Below, in pieces: positions 1 through 9,382 of a stretch of 56,250 bases of DNA; positions within the stretch are counted from its first letter, which is position 1, and the number at the start of each line of letters is the position of its first letter. Below the pieces are notes generated by a model, which had not been told where the DNA came from, did not search any database, and worked only from the letters and a program-made list of their open reading frames with translations. Origin of the DNA: Candidatus Cryptobacteroides merdavium (GTDB taxonomy: Bacteria; Bacteroidota; Bacteroidia; Bacteroidales; UBA932). The DNA lies in contig JADIMO010000095.1 in assembly GCA_017694755.1 (NCBI GenBank), positions 1 to 56,250 on the forward strand, given 5' to 3'. Made by a program: the position numbers and the translations under genes.

Positions 1-2
1 TG

Positions 3-2624
3 GGGAAATCTGTGCAGGTCAGAAGCGCCGTAGGTGACGGCATATCTTCAGACGGACAGATCTCTGACATAAATGTCATGATATATGATTCCAAGGGCAG
101 ACTTTTCCATTCATTGTATTCGGGGTCGCCTTCCGGACTTGCCGTGGAAGTATATGCCGGGGAAAGGTATGAAATGTTTGCACTGGCGAATGCCGGCATC
201 ATTGAAGTCCCTGAAGATATTTCGGGGATGGAGGATTTCAGGTATGGGATACGGTCTATAGCCGAATTGTCAGCTTCCGGAGCCCTGCCCATGTGCGGCA
301 GGGTGTCGCTGTCCCCGTCGTCACCGCATGAGAGGGTACTGATGACGCTGAAGAGGATGGTATCTGAGATTTCCCTTAATTTCAGCCATGAGCCTGGACT
401 GGAGATAGAGTTCACTTCCATAGGGTGTGTGAATGCCCCTATGGACATGGCTCCTTACATGGACAGTTCTGTCCCTGGACTACGGGGTGACGGCGATTAT
501 GCGACGGGTGATGATGTGCAATGTTTCATGTCCGGTGAAGATGTCAGGCTGTATATGCTTGAAGATACATCAAGCGGCAATGAATCTCCTGTGGCTTCGG
601 GAAATCCGGGCAGCACCGCGTTGCCTGAGAATCTGGCATACATTGAACTTAAGGGACATATAAGAAATTCCGCCGGACTTCTTTCAGCAGACGTGGACTA
701 CCGTCTTGTACTTGATTGGAAGATAAGGCGCAACCGCCGGTATATAATACCGTTCAGGGCAACTGAAGACGGAATCCATGAGGAGTCATACAGGATTGAG
801 GTCATTGATGCCGAACTGGAGGTATCCCGCACTCGCATGGAACTTTCTGTCGGAGGTAAAGATCTGCTTGAAGTCCCTGTCATGGAGTATTCTGAAGTCT
901 CATTTTCTTCAGACAGGCCGGAAATCGCTTCTGTGGATGCATCTGGAAATATTTCCGGACTTGCAGCAGGGACTGCTGTCATAACGGTGGAGTGTCCTTC
1001 GCTGGATGCATCTGCATATTGTGTGGTGGAAGTGTATGATTATGAAAAGTTCACGGACTATGAACTAGAGCTTTCGGATTATTTCCGGGCATGGGGAACA
1101 CTGTCTCTGCCGTCAGCCACGGCTGATGATCCTGTGTATGTTTCGATGGACGGAGATACTCTGGCTGTCGGGGGAGGGGCCGGGATTTCGTCCGGATATG
1201 CAAGCCTTGAAAACGGACGGCATACTGTGTATTATGTTCCTTCTGCCGGCAGGACCGTACTTCACATATTGAATGGCTATACTGCCGGAACTTCCACTAT
1301 CAGGGTGGAACAAGGCAGGAAAATGGCGGACATTGTGCTTGGAGACAAGAAGTATCCGAGGTATATGGTGCAGGCTCAGGATATCAACGGAATTTCCATG
1401 TCTGAGGACGGAAATGTAACATATTTTGAACTTTATCTTTCTGATGTTGCCGGCAGATACCTGTTCCTTGAGCAGTTTATGATGCCGGATGCCCTGGCAC
1501 GGCTTTTTGAACAGACACGATATGAGCAATTCTTCTGGGACTATATGGACTGTCTGGAATTGTACAGCACATGTGGCCATGACGATTTCCTTGATGTTGA
1601 ATTTTCTTCAACCGGATGGGATGACGGCGGAGAGAATTATCTCTACACCGGAAAAATGGCCTTATTGAAATCGGATGATACGGTACCTGATGAATTCATT
1701 CTTAAATTTCATAACAGGGCCAGGGGACTTGAAGGAAGCATGCCTGACACGGATGTGATGGTTACGGTAGGAAAGACTTTCCGCGGACAGGGATATCTTG
1801 GGGAACGCTATAATTTTCAGATGGCGCCGGGAAGCCTGTATTCGGACAGGATATATCTGGATGTCAGCTTGCCTGCAGATGCCGAATGGGAGATCCGACG
1901 TTATTGCCCCGGGGCGGAAGATGAAAAGGCGGAGGATATCTGGGCGCGGGCATCAGATGAATATACTTCACTTGTGGGGGCTCCTGTTAGGGATGTCGTG
2001 ACCGGGAAATATTATCTTCCGTTATACGGACCGCAGCGGTTTGATGCCGATGAGTTTTTTGCAAACGGTTCCTATATTTTAAGGGGCTGTGTCACCAACC
2101 GTTCTTCAGGGCAGAGGATATATGGGTATTATATGATTGATGTGATATTGTATGCAAGTATCGTTTCTGAAGTGGCGATCGTGCAGACAGGTCTTAATTC
2201 GAGCATGGTATACAGGAGCTATGTGCCTTTGAGTGTGTGGTCACAGAGACAATACGGTGATTTCTGGAGCAACATGTACAGTGTCCCGCTGTATGACCAT
2301 GCCACAGGTCTGCGCCGTTATGCAGACGGTCTTGTAGTGGCACGCGGACAGGATTCATTCTCTATAAATGAGTCCATCAATGATCCGCAGGCATCGTACG
2401 ACACCGTCATCAGGGCCTTGGGCAGCTTGTTTACGGAAGGCACCGGTGATTTTGATTTCTATGCTCCGGACGGCAGCCGTGTAAGGGAACTCAAGATTGA
2501 CAGGACCAATCATGAATCGTGCAACTCCTATGGCTATTATCATTTCGTCCGCCAGTATGACAGCGGAGTGAATATTGAAAATTATCTTATCGAAGCGTAT
2601 TATGAAGATTTCGACAAATATTGA
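3..2624 (+). CDS. Fimbrillin-like / Ig-like (Big_2) surface protein, 5' end outside the window
   Basis: The reading frame is open to the window edge (GGG AAA TCT GTG), so the true start and any signal peptide lie upstream. The N-terminal part has the pattern seen in Mfa/fimbrillin-type proteins: a predicted beta strand around INVMIYDSKGRL, then a hydrophobic stretch and the segment ALANAG. Around residues 265-340 there is a bacterial Ig-like (Big_2) fold with the typical ASVDASGNISGLAAGTAVI segment. The remaining 500 residues are rich in Tyr, Asp and Gly and look like further beta domains; I recognise no enzyme motif. Related Bacteroidales proteins (for example those with DUF4906) are exported surface or fimbrial tip components, so adhesion is the likely role. 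No gene follows in the same operon, because a separate promoter lies just after the stop codon. Family assignment is moderate; exact function is unknown. Confidence 0.6.
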   Translation, partial: GKSVQVRSAVGDGISSDGQISDINVMIYDSKGRLFHSLYSGSPSGLAVEVYAGERYEMFALANAGIIEVPEDISGMEDFRYGIRSIAELSASGALPMCGRVSLSPSSPHERVLMTLKRMVSEISLNFSHEPGLEIEFTSIGCVNAPMDMAPYMDSSVPGLRGDGDYATGDDVQCFMSGEDVRLYMLEDTSSGNESPVASGNPGSTALPENLAYIELKGHIRNSAGLLSADVDYRLVLDWKIRRNRRYIIPFRATEDGIHEESYRIEVIDAELEVSRTRMELSVGGKDLLEVPVMEYSEVSFSSDRPEIASVDASGNISGLAAGTAVITVECPSLDASAYCVVEVYDYEKFTDYELELSDYFRAWGTLSLPSATADDPVYVSMDGDTLAVGGGAGISSGYASLENGRHTVYYVPSAGRTVLHILNGYTAGTSTIRVEQGRKMADIVLGDKKYPRYMVQAQDINGISMSEDGNVTYFELYLSDVAGRYLFLEQFMMPDALARLFEQTRYEQFFWDYMDCLELYSTCGHDDFLDVEFSSTGWDDGGENYLYTGKMALLKSDDTVPDEFILKFHNRARGLEGSMPDTDVMVTVGKTFRGQGYLGERYNFQMAPGSLYSDRIYLDVSLPADAEWEIRRYCPGAEDEKAEDIWARASDEYTSLVGAPVRDVVTGKYYLPLYGPQRFDADEFFANGSYILRGCVTNRSSGQRIYGYYMIDVILYASIVSEVAIVQTGLNSSMVYRSYVPLSVWSQRQYGDFWSNMYSVPLYDHATGLRRYADGLVVARGQDSFSINESINDPQASYDTVIRALGSLFTEGTGDFDFYAPDGSRVRELKIDRTNHESCNSYGYYHFVRQYDSGVNIENYLIEAYYEDFDKY

Positions 2625-2642
2625 CGGTTTTCCCTATATTTT

Positions 2643-2674
2643 TTTGCAGTCTTTATGAATTTAATATATATTTG
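2643..2674 (+). promoter_or_regulatory. Bacteroidetes-type promoter for the GH92 operon
   Basis: TTTG at 2643-2646 is followed after 20 bp by TATATTTG at 2667-2674, an exact match to the -33/-7 consensus TTTG-N19-21-TAnnTTTG. Transcription would start near 2680, giving a leader of about 60 nt before the GH92 gene. Confidence 0.7.
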
Positions 2675-2741
2675 TACAAATTTCTAATGTTTATACATAA
2701 TTGATAGCATTCAGATTGTAGCATATCCGTTTTATTCATGA

Positions 2742-5159
2742 ATGACAATTGGCATGCGGAAGAATTTATTTACTGGTATCCTTATGGCCGGACTGTTGTC
2801 CGTATCTTGTGCTCCAGAGGAGAAATTGTGTGACTATGTCGATCCTATGATAGGCTCAGCGCATTCAAGATGGTTTTTCTTTACCCCTGCTGCCGTTCCG
2901 TTCGGTATGGCGAAACTTGCTCCGACCACTGATGGCCACTATGGCAATCCTTCGGGATGGGAAGCGGTCGGGTATGATTACAGGCACACTTCAATAGAAG
3001 GATTTGTTTCGTTTCATGAATTTCAGATAGGCGGGGTGGTTGTGGCTCCTACCACAGGGGAAATCCTGACAGTCCCTGGATCTGTTGAAAATCCGGACAG
3101 CGGCTACCGTTCCCGTTTTGACAAGGACGATGAGACGGCAAGGCCAGGATATTATTCGGTCCTGTTGAAGGATTACGGGATTCTTGCCGAGCTGACTGCT
3201 ACAGAAAGGGTCGGCTTCCAAAGGTATACTTTCCCTGACGGGGCAGAAGCCAACCTGATATTCAATATCGGTACCAGAATGGGCGAAAGCGGTCCGTGTA
3301 CGGATGCATCCGTCACTTATGACGGGGACGGACTTGTCGAGGGCTGGGTTGAAACCCGGCCCATGTACACGGACATATATCAGGAAGGGGCAAGGATCAG
3401 GATGTATTTCAGTGCAGAATTGGATTGTGAACCGGAGTCTTTCGGCACATTTGTGAATGACCTTTCCAAACTGAGGACTTGCACGTCGCCTGATGGTCCC
3501 GAAGAAATGTCCGCGCCTCTGAATGAAGGGGCAAAGGAGGTGTCCGGACAAGGTGCCGGCATTTATTTCCGCTTTGACACGTCTTCGGACAAAGATGTGG
3601 AAGTCAAGATGGGGCTTTCATATACGTCTGTGGAAAACGCCAGGGCCAACAGGGTGGCAGAAGCCTCGGATCTTGACTTTGACAAGGCCAGACACCGTGC
3701 GGAGGAGATGTGGGAAGAAGCTTTGGGAAGGATCCGTGTCGAAGGCGGGAGACATGAGGACAGGGTCAAGTTTTACACCGGACTTTATCATGCCATTCTC
3801 GGACGTGGACTTGCAAGCGACGTGAATGGTGCATATCCTGCAAATGACGGGTCAACTGGGCAGATAGAACTGGGACCGGAAGGCAGGCCTGTCCATAATC
3901 TTTACAACACAGACGGAATCTGGGGCGGGCAGTGGAATCTTACCCAGCTGTGGACATTGGCGTGGCCGGAATATTATGCAGATTGGATTTCTGGCCACCT
4001 TCTTGTGTATAAGGATACAGGATGGCTTGGTGACGGTATAGCCAACAGCCGCTTTGTCTCCGGCGTAGGGACAAATTTTGTCGGACAGGCCATAGCCTCC
4101 GCATATAATTGCGGCATACGCAACTTCAATGTGGAACAGGGATATGAAGCCGCTCTGAAAGATGCAGTATGCGGGAAAAACCGGCTGAAGGGGGCCGGAA
4201 AAGGCGATGTGTCCAATTTTGTACGGCAAGGATATGTCTCCAACATAGATTATGTGGACGGGATGCAGGACGCAGATTCGACGGGAGCCTGCTTTTCCGC
4301 TTCGCACACCTTGGAATACAGCTTTAACTGTTATGCCGTTGCCCAGATGGCAAAAGCTCTCGGCCATGAAGCCGATTATGAGAAGCTGATGAAGTTGAGC
4401 AAGGGATGGTCTCTGCTTTTTGACCCCCAGACAAAACTTATCCGGCCGCGGGACCGTCAGGGCAAATTCATTGAGCCTTTTGACCCGTTTGCTCCGTGGT
4501 TTGGATTTCAGGAAGGGAACGCTGTGCAATATACATATTATGTCCCTCATGACATAGAGGAGCTTGTGGCGAGAATCGGAAGCGATGAATTCAATGAGCG
4601 TCTGGACAGCACTTTCATCTTGTCCAGGGAAAATGTTTTTGGCGGAGGGACTGTTGTCAATGCATTCTCCGGATTGCACACCTATTATAATCACGGGAAT
4701 CAGCCTAATCTCCATATTTCCGGGCTTTTCAATTTTTCAGGAAAGCCGTGGCTTTCCCAAAAGTGGATGAGAACCATCTGCAACGAATTTTATGGAACAG
4801 AAGGAATACATGGATACGGGTATGGCCAGGATGAGGACCAGGGGCAGTTGGGGGCGTGGTATGTCATGGCTTCCATGGGACTTTTCGATGTAAAAGGACT
4901 GTCTGCTCCGGAACCGTCTTTTCAGATAGGCAGTCCCCTGTTTGACAAGGTGACGATAAGGCTTAATCCGGACTATTACCCAGGAAAGGAATTTGTGATC
5001 GAGACTGTTGGAAATTCAGACAGCAACATTTATGTCCGGAGAATCCGGTTGAACGGCAGGGAGATGGATACTGTGCAGCTGCCGTTCTCCGAAATAGTGA
5101 AAGGTGGCCGTCTGACCTTGGAGATGTCAGATGTTCCGAATACAGAAATTGTAAGATAG
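2742..5159 (+). CDS. GH92 family protein (putative exo-alpha-mannosidase), lipoprotein
   Basis: GH92 enzymes are calcium-dependent exo-acting alpha-mannosidases that trim mannose from N-glycans or yeast mannan. The family opening is seen at YVDPMIGS followed by VPFGMAKLAP. The general-acid region reads FQEGNAVQYTYYVPHD (Glu 591), and the catalytic-base region reads QDEDQGQLGAWYVMASMG (Asp 697 and Asp 699). The usual GNEPxH motif reads GNQPNLH here, so substrate preference may differ from well-studied mannosidases. A lipoprotein signal ends at LLSVSC (Cys 23), pointing to the outer membrane. Length (805 aa) is normal. An in-frame ATG at 2754 gives a more compact signal peptide (MRKNLF) and may be the true start. 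It is the first gene of a tight cluster: the next gene begins 9 bp after its stop. Confidence 0.82.
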   Translation: MTIGMRKNLFTGILMAGLLSVSCAPEEKLCDYVDPMIGSAHSRWFFFTPAAVPFGMAKLAPTTDGHYGNPSGWEAVGYDYRHTSIEGFVSFHEFQIGGVVVAPTTGEILTVPGSVENPDSGYRSRFDKDDETARPGYYSVLLKDYGILAELTATERVGFQRYTFPDGAEANLIFNIGTRMGESGPCTDASVTYDGDGLVEGWVETRPMYTDIYQEGARIRMYFSAELDCEPESFGTFVNDLSKLRTCTSPDGPEEMSAPLNEGAKEVSGQGAGIYFRFDTSSDKDVEVKMGLSYTSVENARANRVAEASDLDFDKARHRAEEMWEEALGRIRVEGGRHEDRVKFYTGLYHAILGRGLASDVNGAYPANDGSTGQIELGPEGRPVHNLYNTDGIWGGQWNLTQLWTLAWPEYYADWISGHLLVYKDTGWLGDGIANSRFVSGVGTNFVGQAIASAYNCGIRNFNVEQGYEAALKDAVCGKNRLKGAGKGDVSNFVRQGYVSNIDYVDGMQDADSTGACFSASHTLEYSFNCYAVAQMAKALGHEADYEKLMKLSKGWSLLFDPQTKLIRPRDRQGKFIEPFDPFAPWFGFQEGNAVQYTYYVPHDIEELVARIGSDEFNERLDSTFILSRENVFGGGTVVNAFSGLHTYYNHGNQPNLHISGLFNFSGKPWLSQKWMRTICNEFYGTEGIHGYGYGQDEDQGQLGAWYVMASMGLFDVKGLSAPEPSFQIGSPLFDKVTIRLNPDYYPGKEFVIETVGNSDSNIYVRRIRLNGREMDTVQLPFSEIVKGGRLTLEMSDVPNTEIVR

Positions 5160-5168
5160 GAATGAATT

Positions 5169-6509
5169 ATGAGTATGAAAGGTAATTACATGACAGTCGT
5201 GTCATTGATGGCAGCAGTTGTGTCTCTTGTCCCGTCTTGTGACCATGGCCCGGCAATGTCTCCTGAACTTGCAGGGAAAATAAATGCCGATGAGCGCATA
5301 GATACGGTCTGTGCACGCGCAGAAAGGCTTGTAAGCGGCGGCTTAAATGCCGGTGACGGCTATGCTGAAGTCTGGATAAGGGATCTCAACACATTTGTTT
5401 CAGTTGCATGTGAAGTGTCTGACAGGGAAAAGCTGAAGGATGCCTTGGCCAATTTTTTCCGTTTTCAGGGAGATGATGGAAATATTGACGACGGATATGT
5501 CCCTTCCAGGCCGGATATGACCGGATATGAATATAAGTTTACTGATGCCGCACCCGGTCTTGCAGCACATAAGAATACCGTGGAAACGGACCAGGAGACA
5601 TCTCTGGTGCAGGCGGTATATAAATATGTCAAATCTACAGGTGATACGGCTTTCCTTTCGGAGACCATATGCGGACGGACGGTAATGGACCGGATGGGAG
5701 ATGCTCTCCGCTTCCTTCTTGAGAAAAGATGGGTTCCTGAATACGGGCTTCTGTGGGGTGCGACGACAGTTGACTGGGGGGATGTGCAGCCTGAACATCC
5801 ATGGGGTGTGGAACTCGATGAGAATTCCCATCTATGCATAGACATATATGATCAGGCAATGTTCCTTATTGCCATTGACAATTATGTGGAGATGTCGGAA
5901 GATGCTTCGGAAAAGGATTTCTGGACAGCAAAGAGCGATGAAATCAGGGCTTCGGTAAGAAAATGGCTGTGGGATGAAGAAAAATGCAAGTACCGTCCGC
6001 ATATCTACCTGAAGGATTCACCGTTCCCGTCCGGATTTGATGAGGATGCAATCCATTATCATGGGGGATCTGCGGTAGCCGTGCTTGCAGGCCTGAATAC
6101 CCCGGAAGAAGTCCTGGCCATATATGAACAGCAGGAGAAGAACAGACTCGCAGCCAATGCGGAATCCATAGGCCTTACGGTTTATCCTCCATATCCGGAG
6201 GGAACTTTCCAGAACAAGGGACTTGTCCCTTATTCTTATCAGAACGGGGGTGACTGGACTTGGTTCGGTGCCCGTATGGTCAGCGCTCTTATAAAGTATG
6301 GCTATTATGAGGAAGCATACAATAGCCTTGTACCTATGCTGCAGCGTGTCATTGATCATAATGGATTTTATGAGTGGTGGACGCCAGCCGGTGAACCGAA
6401 AGGCTCGGGAATGTTCAGGGGAGAGGCCGGAGTACTTTGGACAGCTTGCCATGAATTGCGCTCTGCGGCCGGCAGTTCGGAGCAGGCTTGCCCGCAGACC
6501 GTTTCTTGA
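5169..6509 (+). CDS. Six-hairpin glycosidase-like lipoprotein
   Basis: The protein begins with a lipoprotein signal (lipobox around LVPSC, Cys 24) and then looks like one (alpha/alpha)6 barrel of about 400 residues. Segments such as YAEVWIRDLNTFV, DENSHLCIDIYDQAMFL and YQNGGDWTWFGARMVSAL are typical of six-hairpin glycosidases, with Asp and Glu residues placed in acidic loop positions. I cannot assign a GH family with confidence; GH63/GH37-like or an uncharacterised amylo-glucosidase-like group are possible. It starts 9 bp after the GH92 gene and is followed after 60 bp by a GH38-like gene. This context suggests a role in taking apart mannose-containing or related glycans. Substrate is unknown. 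Confidence 0.6.
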   Translation: MSMKGNYMTVVSLMAAVVSLVPSCDHGPAMSPELAGKINADERIDTVCARAERLVSGGLNAGDGYAEVWIRDLNTFVSVACEVSDREKLKDALANFFRFQGDDGNIDDGYVPSRPDMTGYEYKFTDAAPGLAAHKNTVETDQETSLVQAVYKYVKSTGDTAFLSETICGRTVMDRMGDALRFLLEKRWVPEYGLLWGATTVDWGDVQPEHPWGVELDENSHLCIDIYDQAMFLIAIDNYVEMSEDASEKDFWTAKSDEIRASVRKWLWDEEKCKYRPHIYLKDSPFPSGFDEDAIHYHGGSAVAVLAGLNTPEEVLAIYEQQEKNRLAANAESIGLTVYPPYPEGTFQNKGLVPYSYQNGGDWTWFGARMVSALIKYGYYEEAYNSLVPMLQRVIDHNGFYEWWTPAGEPKGSGMFRGEAGVLWTACHELRSAAGSSEQACPQTVS

Positions 6510-6569
6510 GAATCATATCACATCACAAGCCGTTCCGAAGAAAGTCGTATAATAGTCTGTTTCTGGAAA

Positions 6570-9302
6570 GTGAAAAAAATCATAGCCGTCATGGCTCTTT
6601 TGTCATGTCTTTCATATGCAGGAATGCCTCTGTCCGGTCAGATTTCCGCCACCAAGGTGGATGCGGGTGCAGACATTACTGAAGTAGAAGACATAATAAT
6701 TGTCTTCAAGATGCATTTTGACATAGGATATACGGACTGGTCGGAAGCCGTATTGCAGAAATATACGACCTCGATGATCAGGCAGGCGCTGAATTCGGTG
6801 GAGGAGACGGAAACATTGCCGGAGGAAGACCAGTTCGTGTGGACATTGCCCGGGTGGCCGATGAAGTACATCCTTGAAAATACTGAAGGGGGTGTCAGGT
6901 CGGCTACGGAGGAGGCATTGAAAGACGGCCGTTTTGCCGTACATGCCCTTCCGTTTACATTCGAGACTGAAAGCAGTGATCTGGAAACGCTTGTAAGGGG
7001 GATGGAGTATTCGTCCGACATAAACAAAAGATTCGGATTGCCGCTTCCGAGAGGGGCAAAACTCACGGATGTGCCGAGCCATTCATGGGTGATACCGACC
7101 ATATTGACTCATGCAGGGGTAAAGATACTGCATATCGGGTGTAACTCAGGTTCAGCTTCACCGGATGTGCCGACCGTGTTCTGGTGGGAGGGACCGGACG
7201 GATCCAGACTTCTGACCATCAATTGGGCTGAATATTACGGCTCGGGTGTCATGCCTCCGGAGAACTGGCCATACAAGACATGGCTTGCGATGATCCATAC
7301 GCATGAGAATACAGGAGCTCCTGCACCTGAAGAGGTGTCTGCAGTACTTGCCGAGGTACGGGCGAAGGCTCCTGATGCCAGAATCAGAATAGGGCAGCTT
7401 GAAGATTTCTATGATGCGCTCATGAACGAGGATCCGGACATCCCGGTGGTGAGAGGGGACATGCCTGATACATGGATACATGGCTATATGTCCATGCCTG
7501 CTGCCGTAAAAGTCAACAAACATATGCAAAGGACCATATATCAGACAGAAGCGCTCAATGCCATGCTGAGGGACTGGGGTGTGGAGACGGACGACTGCGC
7601 AAGATATGTCGATGATGCGGTGGAGCAGAGCCTCCTTTTCGATGAACATACTTTCGGGCTTGCCATGAGCCACGGGCAGCAGGCAGACTGGAAATATGGA
7701 GATGAATTCCGTATGGCCCGGGCGATGGATGACTATGATTTCATAGAGGAGTCCTGGTATGAAAAGGCGGCACATGTCCATAATGCCAGACATGGCATAA
7801 TTCCGGTCAAAAGGCGGGAAATGTCTGCCCTTGCCGGGGCTGTCGCCGTGCCTGGCCGCAGGGTGGTGGTGTATAACCAGCTTCCATGGATGCGTTCCGG
7901 TGTAGTTTCCATGCCGATGGAAGTATATAAGAAAGATTTCAAGGTAACTGCGCTGAAAGATATTGCCACAGGTGTTTCGATTCCGGTTGAGGACAGTGGA
8001 AATATCCTGAATTTCCATGCTTCTGATGTCCCTGCAATGGGATACAAGACATATGAGGTCCTTACTGGAAAAGATGCCGCATGCCCGCCTGATGAGGAAT
8101 ATCCTCTGCTCGCGGACAGCCTTTCCGGCATAATTGAAAACAGATATTTCAGAATTGCCGTCAACAGGGAAAACGGTTCGCTTCTGTCTGTCGTAGACAA
8201 GGAAAGCGGTATTGATCTGGCTGCGCAAAAAAGTGATTACGGTTTCGGTGAATACATCCATGAGCGTTTCGGAAATGATGATATAGCCAGATACAACAGC
8301 GCATATGTAAAGCCTTCGAGCCATCATTGGGCTGATCAGGAAATGGGGCGTCCGCAGAATCCGGCTTTGGAATATTCATGCAGAAGAGGAAAGGTGCTGC
8401 GCATGAGATATGATGTGTCGGATGTTGCTGTCACTGCTACGGCATTCTGTGCCATTGACGATCCGGAAAAGGATGCCGTGAGGGAGGAGTATCTCATGAC
8501 ATATACTTTATACAAGGAGTCGCCCTATCTGGAAATCAATTGGTATTCTGATGTATATGAACTCAATCCACAGCCGGAGGCAGGATGGCTCGCATTCCCT
8601 TCTGACATGAAAAAGCCTGAGTTCCGTCTCGGCCGTATAGGTGCCGTTGTGGATCCTGCATCGGATTTTGTGCGGAATACCAATATGGACTATTGCTTCC
8701 TCAATACAGGAATGGCCATGATTGACAGGAAGGGCAACGGATTCGGCCTGAATTCCCCTGATGCTCCGGCTGTCAGCCTTGGCCGTCCGGGGCTGTTCAG
8801 ATTTTCAGGTGACTATATCCCGGACAAAGCCTGTGTATTTGTAAATCTCTACAATAACCAGTGGGGAACGAATTTCTGTGAATGGATTGGTGAAAGACCG
8901 TCACAGACAGTCTATGTCTGGCCTGTAATGGGATACGATAATGCAGCTTCCCTGATAACTCCGGTTGAGGAGACCCGTTCACCGATGTTTGCTGTTTACT
9001 GTGACGGGGAAGCCGGTGCGCTGCCTGCCTCTTCGGAGGGCATATCAGTGTCTAAGCCGGGAGTACTTGTCACATCCTGTCGCGCTGCCGGAGACAATAC
9101 TGTCCTCAGGATTTGGGAGCAGTCTGGCTCAGACCGTGAATGCACTGTAGTTCTTCCTGCAGGGGTATATGACCGCGCATCGCTTTGTGACCTCCGTGGA
9201 ACTGACCTCCAGCATGACATTCCTCTTTCAGGTAACAGTCTCAAAGTCAGTTTGAAGGCATATTCTCCACTTTCCATTGTACTCCATAGAAAAGAGAAAT
9301 AA
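6570..9302 (+). CDS. GH38-like protein (alpha-mannosidase superfamily, DUF5054-like)
   Basis: The start is GTG, chosen because it gives a good signal peptide (MKKIIAVMALLSCLSYAG) with likely cleavage near LSGQ, implying export to the periplasm or beyond. The N-terminal third carries the GH38/GH57 barrel opening MHFDIGYTDW, in the place where GH38 enzymes hold their first zinc-binding His and Asp. SHSWVIPTILTHAG and FWWEGPDGSRLLTINWAEYYG follow, and the C-terminal half is a large beta region as in GH38. Length (910 aa) fits GH38 proteins. I did not find a clear copy of the usual nucleophile Asp motif, so activity is an inference. With the GH92 and six-hairpin neighbours it would act on mannosides or a similar glycan. 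Two hairpins follow the stop codon. Confidence 0.6.
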   Translation: MKKIIAVMALLSCLSYAGMPLSGQISATKVDAGADITEVEDIIIVFKMHFDIGYTDWSEAVLQKYTTSMIRQALNSVEETETLPEEDQFVWTLPGWPMKYILENTEGGVRSATEEALKDGRFAVHALPFTFETESSDLETLVRGMEYSSDINKRFGLPLPRGAKLTDVPSHSWVIPTILTHAGVKILHIGCNSGSASPDVPTVFWWEGPDGSRLLTINWAEYYGSGVMPPENWPYKTWLAMIHTHENTGAPAPEEVSAVLAEVRAKAPDARIRIGQLEDFYDALMNEDPDIPVVRGDMPDTWIHGYMSMPAAVKVNKHMQRTIYQTEALNAMLRDWGVETDDCARYVDDAVEQSLLFDEHTFGLAMSHGQQADWKYGDEFRMARAMDDYDFIEESWYEKAAHVHNARHGIIPVKRREMSALAGAVAVPGRRVVVYNQLPWMRSGVVSMPMEVYKKDFKVTALKDIATGVSIPVEDSGNILNFHASDVPAMGYKTYEVLTGKDAACPPDEEYPLLADSLSGIIENRYFRIAVNRENGSLLSVVDKESGIDLAAQKSDYGFGEYIHERFGNDDIARYNSAYVKPSSHHWADQEMGRPQNPALEYSCRRGKVLRMRYDVSDVAVTATAFCAIDDPEKDAVREEYLMTYTLYKESPYLEINWYSDVYELNPQPEAGWLAFPSDMKKPEFRLGRIGAVVDPASDFVRNTNMDYCFLNTGMAMIDRKGNGFGLNSPDAPAVSLGRPGLFRFSGDYIPDKACVFVNLYNNQWGTNFCEWIGERPSQTVYVWPVMGYDNAASLITPVEETRSPMFAVYCDGEAGALPASSEGISVSKPGVLVTSCRAAGDNTVLRIWEQSGSDRECTVVLPAGVYDRASLCDLRGTDLQHDIPLSGNSLKVSLKAYSPLSIVLHRKEK

Positions 9303-9337
9303 AAAAAAGCATGGCCGTTGTCCGGTCATGCCTTTTC
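9303..9337. terminator. Bidirectional intrinsic terminator
   Basis: An 8-bp stem (9309-9316 pairing with 9324-9331, one G-U pair) is flanked by eight A on the left and CTTTTC on the right. It can therefore end transcription from the GH38-like gene on the plus strand and, with a U8 run, from dnaK on the minus strand. Confidence 0.65.
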
Positions 9338-9343
9338 TATTGT

Positions 9344-9368
9344 AATCTCCGGCATGCTGCCGGAGATT
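9344..9368. terminator. Perfect 11-bp hairpin between convergent genes
   Basis: AATCTCCGGCA and its exact complement TGCCGGAGATT are separated by only TGC, and are followed on the plus strand by GTTTT. It lies between the converging GH38-like gene and dnaK and probably adds to termination on both strands. Confidence 0.5.
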
Positions 9369-9382
9369 GTTTTCAGAAACTG

